Assembly (NCBI GenBank): GCA_964464145.1
Contig: CAYXFB010000109.1
Coordinates: 1 to 6,623, forward strand
DNA length: 6,623 bases
Source of the DNA: UBA5399 sp964464145
GTDB lineage: Bacteria; Bacillota; Clostridia; Christensenellales; Christensenellaceae
Direction: 5' to 3'
The notes under the pieces were generated by a model. It worked only from the letters and a program-made list of their open reading frames with translations. It had not been told where the DNA came from and did not search any database. A program made the position numbers and the translations under genes. Positions 5,722 through 6,623 of the stretch are shown one piece after another. Position 1 is the stretch's first letter, and every line of letters begins with the position of its first letter.

Positions 5722-6304
5722 ATGGCGCTATATACTTGTGATAGCTATATGCATAGTGCTCAACGAGCTGTTGGGTTCGCTTGCCACCGCCTTTGGTTGG
5801 CCTGTGTGGTTGGACGTAACGGGCACCGCCACCGCCTCGCTTGTGCTGGAGCCCGCCGCCGGACTTGTGGTGGGGCTGGTGAACAATTTTTACCTCGCCA
5901 TAGGCAAGAGTGACGCGAGCACGCTCATATACTATTCGGTTAGCGCGGCCGTTGCCGTTATAGTGGGCGTGAACATGCGGAGGGAAAATAAATCTTTGGC
6001 GTACAGGATAGTCACCACTATCGTTTTGGTTATAATCGCCTCCACGGTGCTGTCCGCGCTGACCACCATATGGCGCACAAACGGTGTGGGAGTTCCGGAT
6101 TCCGTTTGGGAGGTAAACTACTATAACATGGCGCTGAGTTGGAATCTGCCGCAGGCGCTGGCTTGCTTCTTTGGAGTTTTTGTGGTGAAGGTCTACGATA
6201 CGTTGGTCACCGCGCTGCTTGTGACGCTGGTGTACTTTGCGTTGCCGCGTGTACTAAAAAAGCCTCGCGAGGAGGAGCTTGCCGCTCGCCGTGAAGTACA
6301 GTGA
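5711..6304 (+). CDS. Small polytopic membrane protein, ECF transporter S-component-like
   Basis: The 197-residue protein has about six hydrophobic helices (roughly 7-27, 36-58, 70-88, 98-118, 143-160, 161-178) and a basic C-terminal tail. The segment PVWLDVTGTATA (31-42), followed by EPAAGLVVGLVNN (47-59), resembles the pattern P-x-WLD-x-x-GT...GP-x-x-G-x-x-xG-x-x-xN found in substrate-binding S components of ECF transporters and in related membrane sensor domains. S components bind a vitamin or metal and work with a shared energising module, but no ATPase or T component is encoded here. It could use a module elsewhere or serve as a partner of the K+ channel, whose gene it overlaps by 11 bp. 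The substrate cannot be named. The start is secured by the strong ribosome binding site at 5693-5703. Confidence 0.6.
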   Translation: MNNKWRYILVIAICIVLNELLGSLATAFGWPVWLDVTGTATASLVLEPAAGLVVGLVNNFYLAIGKSDASTLIYYSVSAAVAVIVGVNMRRENKSLAYRIVTTIVLVIIASTVLSALTTIWRTNGVGVPDSVWEVNYYNMALSWNLPQALACFFGVFVVKVYDTLVTALLVTLVYFALPRVLKKPREEELAARREVQ

Positions 6305-6339
6305 TATAAAATAAAAAATAAGAAGTGCAGTGATATAAA
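6293..6339 (+). repeat. Imperfect 29-bp tandem repeat at the 3' end of the S-component-like gene
   Basis: The 18-base unit GAAGTACAGTGATATAAA (6293-6310) recurs at 6322-6339 with one change (A to G), giving a period of 29 bases. The first copy contains the TGA stop of the gene. A second short repeat, TATAAATAAC, occurs at 6334-6343 and 6347-6356, directly before the IS-like end. This looks like slippage or small duplications next to an insertion site. Confidence 0.6.
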
Positions 6340-6393
6340 TAACTGGTATAAATAACAAAAGGGGCTGTCTCAGTAAGAAACAAGGCTCAAAGC

Positions 6394-6432
6394 AAAAAAA
6401 CAGGCAAGTGCGTGAGCACAAGCCTGTTTTTT
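6394..6432 (+). terminator. Rho-independent terminator, probably bidirectional
   Basis: ACAGGC (6400-6405) pairs with GCCTGT (6422-6427), and inside it GTGC (6408-6411) pairs with GCAC (6416-6419) around the loop GTGA. The two stems are separated by an AA/AA internal loop. A run of T follows on the plus strand (6427-6432), and a run of A precedes it (6394-6400), so it can work in both directions. It would end rightward transcription of the channel gene set and shield the IS-like gene. Confidence 0.88.
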
Positions 6433-6451
6433 GTTGTAGAATGAATTTAAA

Positions 6452-6623
6452 ATGAACCTACAACAATTACAAAATAACGTATTCACAGCAGAAAATCAAG
6501 TGGTATTGCCAATCAATGTTGCAACGATGATACCCGCAGATGCAAAAGTAATGCTGCTCAAGGAAGACCATATGCATAACAGCCAACTAAAGCCGGGGTA
6601 CAATTTACAGCTTGGCGTAGAGG
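6452..6623 (+). pseudogene. IS1182-family transposase fragment, apparently internally deleted
   Basis: From the ATG at 6452 the frame is open for 57 codons to the window edge. Residues 16-36 (QVVLPINV...IPADAKVMLL) resemble the N-terminal part of IS1182-family transposases, which reads roughly LPLN...IP.D..VRLL. Residues 37-57 (KEDHMHNSQLKPGYNLQLG) resemble a motif from the middle of the same family, roughly MKEDHM.NGQLKPGYN.Q. In a full enzyme these are some two hundred residues apart; here they are adjacent, with the join near 6554-6562. An in-frame internal deletion is the simplest reading, leaving a non-functional protein. The family call is from remembered motifs. The C-terminal part cannot be seen. 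Confidence 0.55.

Larger units (their letters stand above)
6361..6623 (+). mobile_element. Left end of an IS1182-like insertion sequence, cut by the window edge
   Basis: The sequence from 6361 (GGGGCTGTCTCAGTAAG) has the form of an IS terminal repeat of the type seen in IS1182-family elements of Firmicutes. About 90 bases inside is the start of a frame whose protein matches remembered IS1182 transposase segments. A strong hairpin terminator lies between end and start, as is common in IS ends to block incoming transcription. The right end is outside the window, so neither inverted repeat nor target duplication can be confirmed. Confidence 0.6.

Noticed and set aside
1..6623. CRISPR array, tRNA or rRNA genes
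   Set aside because: No regularly spaced repeats, tRNA cloverleaf signatures or rRNA-like stretches were seen on either strand.

Overview
The window looks like a piece of a Firmicutes (Clostridia-type) chromosome. This rests on strong AGGAGG-type ribosome binding sites, sigma-A-like promoters in an AT-rich spacer, an ATA-rich codon style, a membrane GGDEF/EAL protein and an IS1182-like fragment. It is an inference from style, not a taxonomic identification.

Layout. Positions 1-50 hold two compact hairpins that resemble the end of an IS200/IS605 element. Positions 55-2280 (minus strand) encode a membrane-anchored sensor with a degenerate-looking GGDEF domain and an intact EAL phosphodiesterase domain. 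Its upstream leader (about 2281-2602) has a good promoter and an open frame of 95 codons cut by one in-frame TGA. That frame reads as a 26-residue peptide followed by a small one-helix membrane protein that overlaps the GGDEF/EAL start. Positions 2640-2990 are AT-rich and non-coding and carry rightward promoters.

On the plus strand, four membrane protein genes follow in one direction: a water-selective aquaporin (3032-3733), a protein with the fold signature of a pentameric ligand-gated ion channel (3826-4917), a six-helix voltage-gated-type potassium channel (4930-5721) and a small ECF S-component-like membrane protein (5711-6304). The last three are tightly packed (12-bp gap, then an 11-bp overlap). 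The aquaporin is 92 bp upstream with no visible terminator between.

After 6304 there is a short imperfect 29-bp repeat. Then, from about 6361, comes the left end of an IS1182-like element with an internal terminator hairpin and a transposase reading frame that appears to have lost its middle part. The window ends inside it.

The most notable content is the gene set water channel + ligand-gated channel-like protein + voltage-gated K+ channel + S-component-like protein. It could form one membrane-potential/osmotic signalling or homeostasis unit, divergent from a c-di-GMP turnover gene. The joint function is a hypothesis from gene order; the individual family calls rest on residues visible in the proteins.
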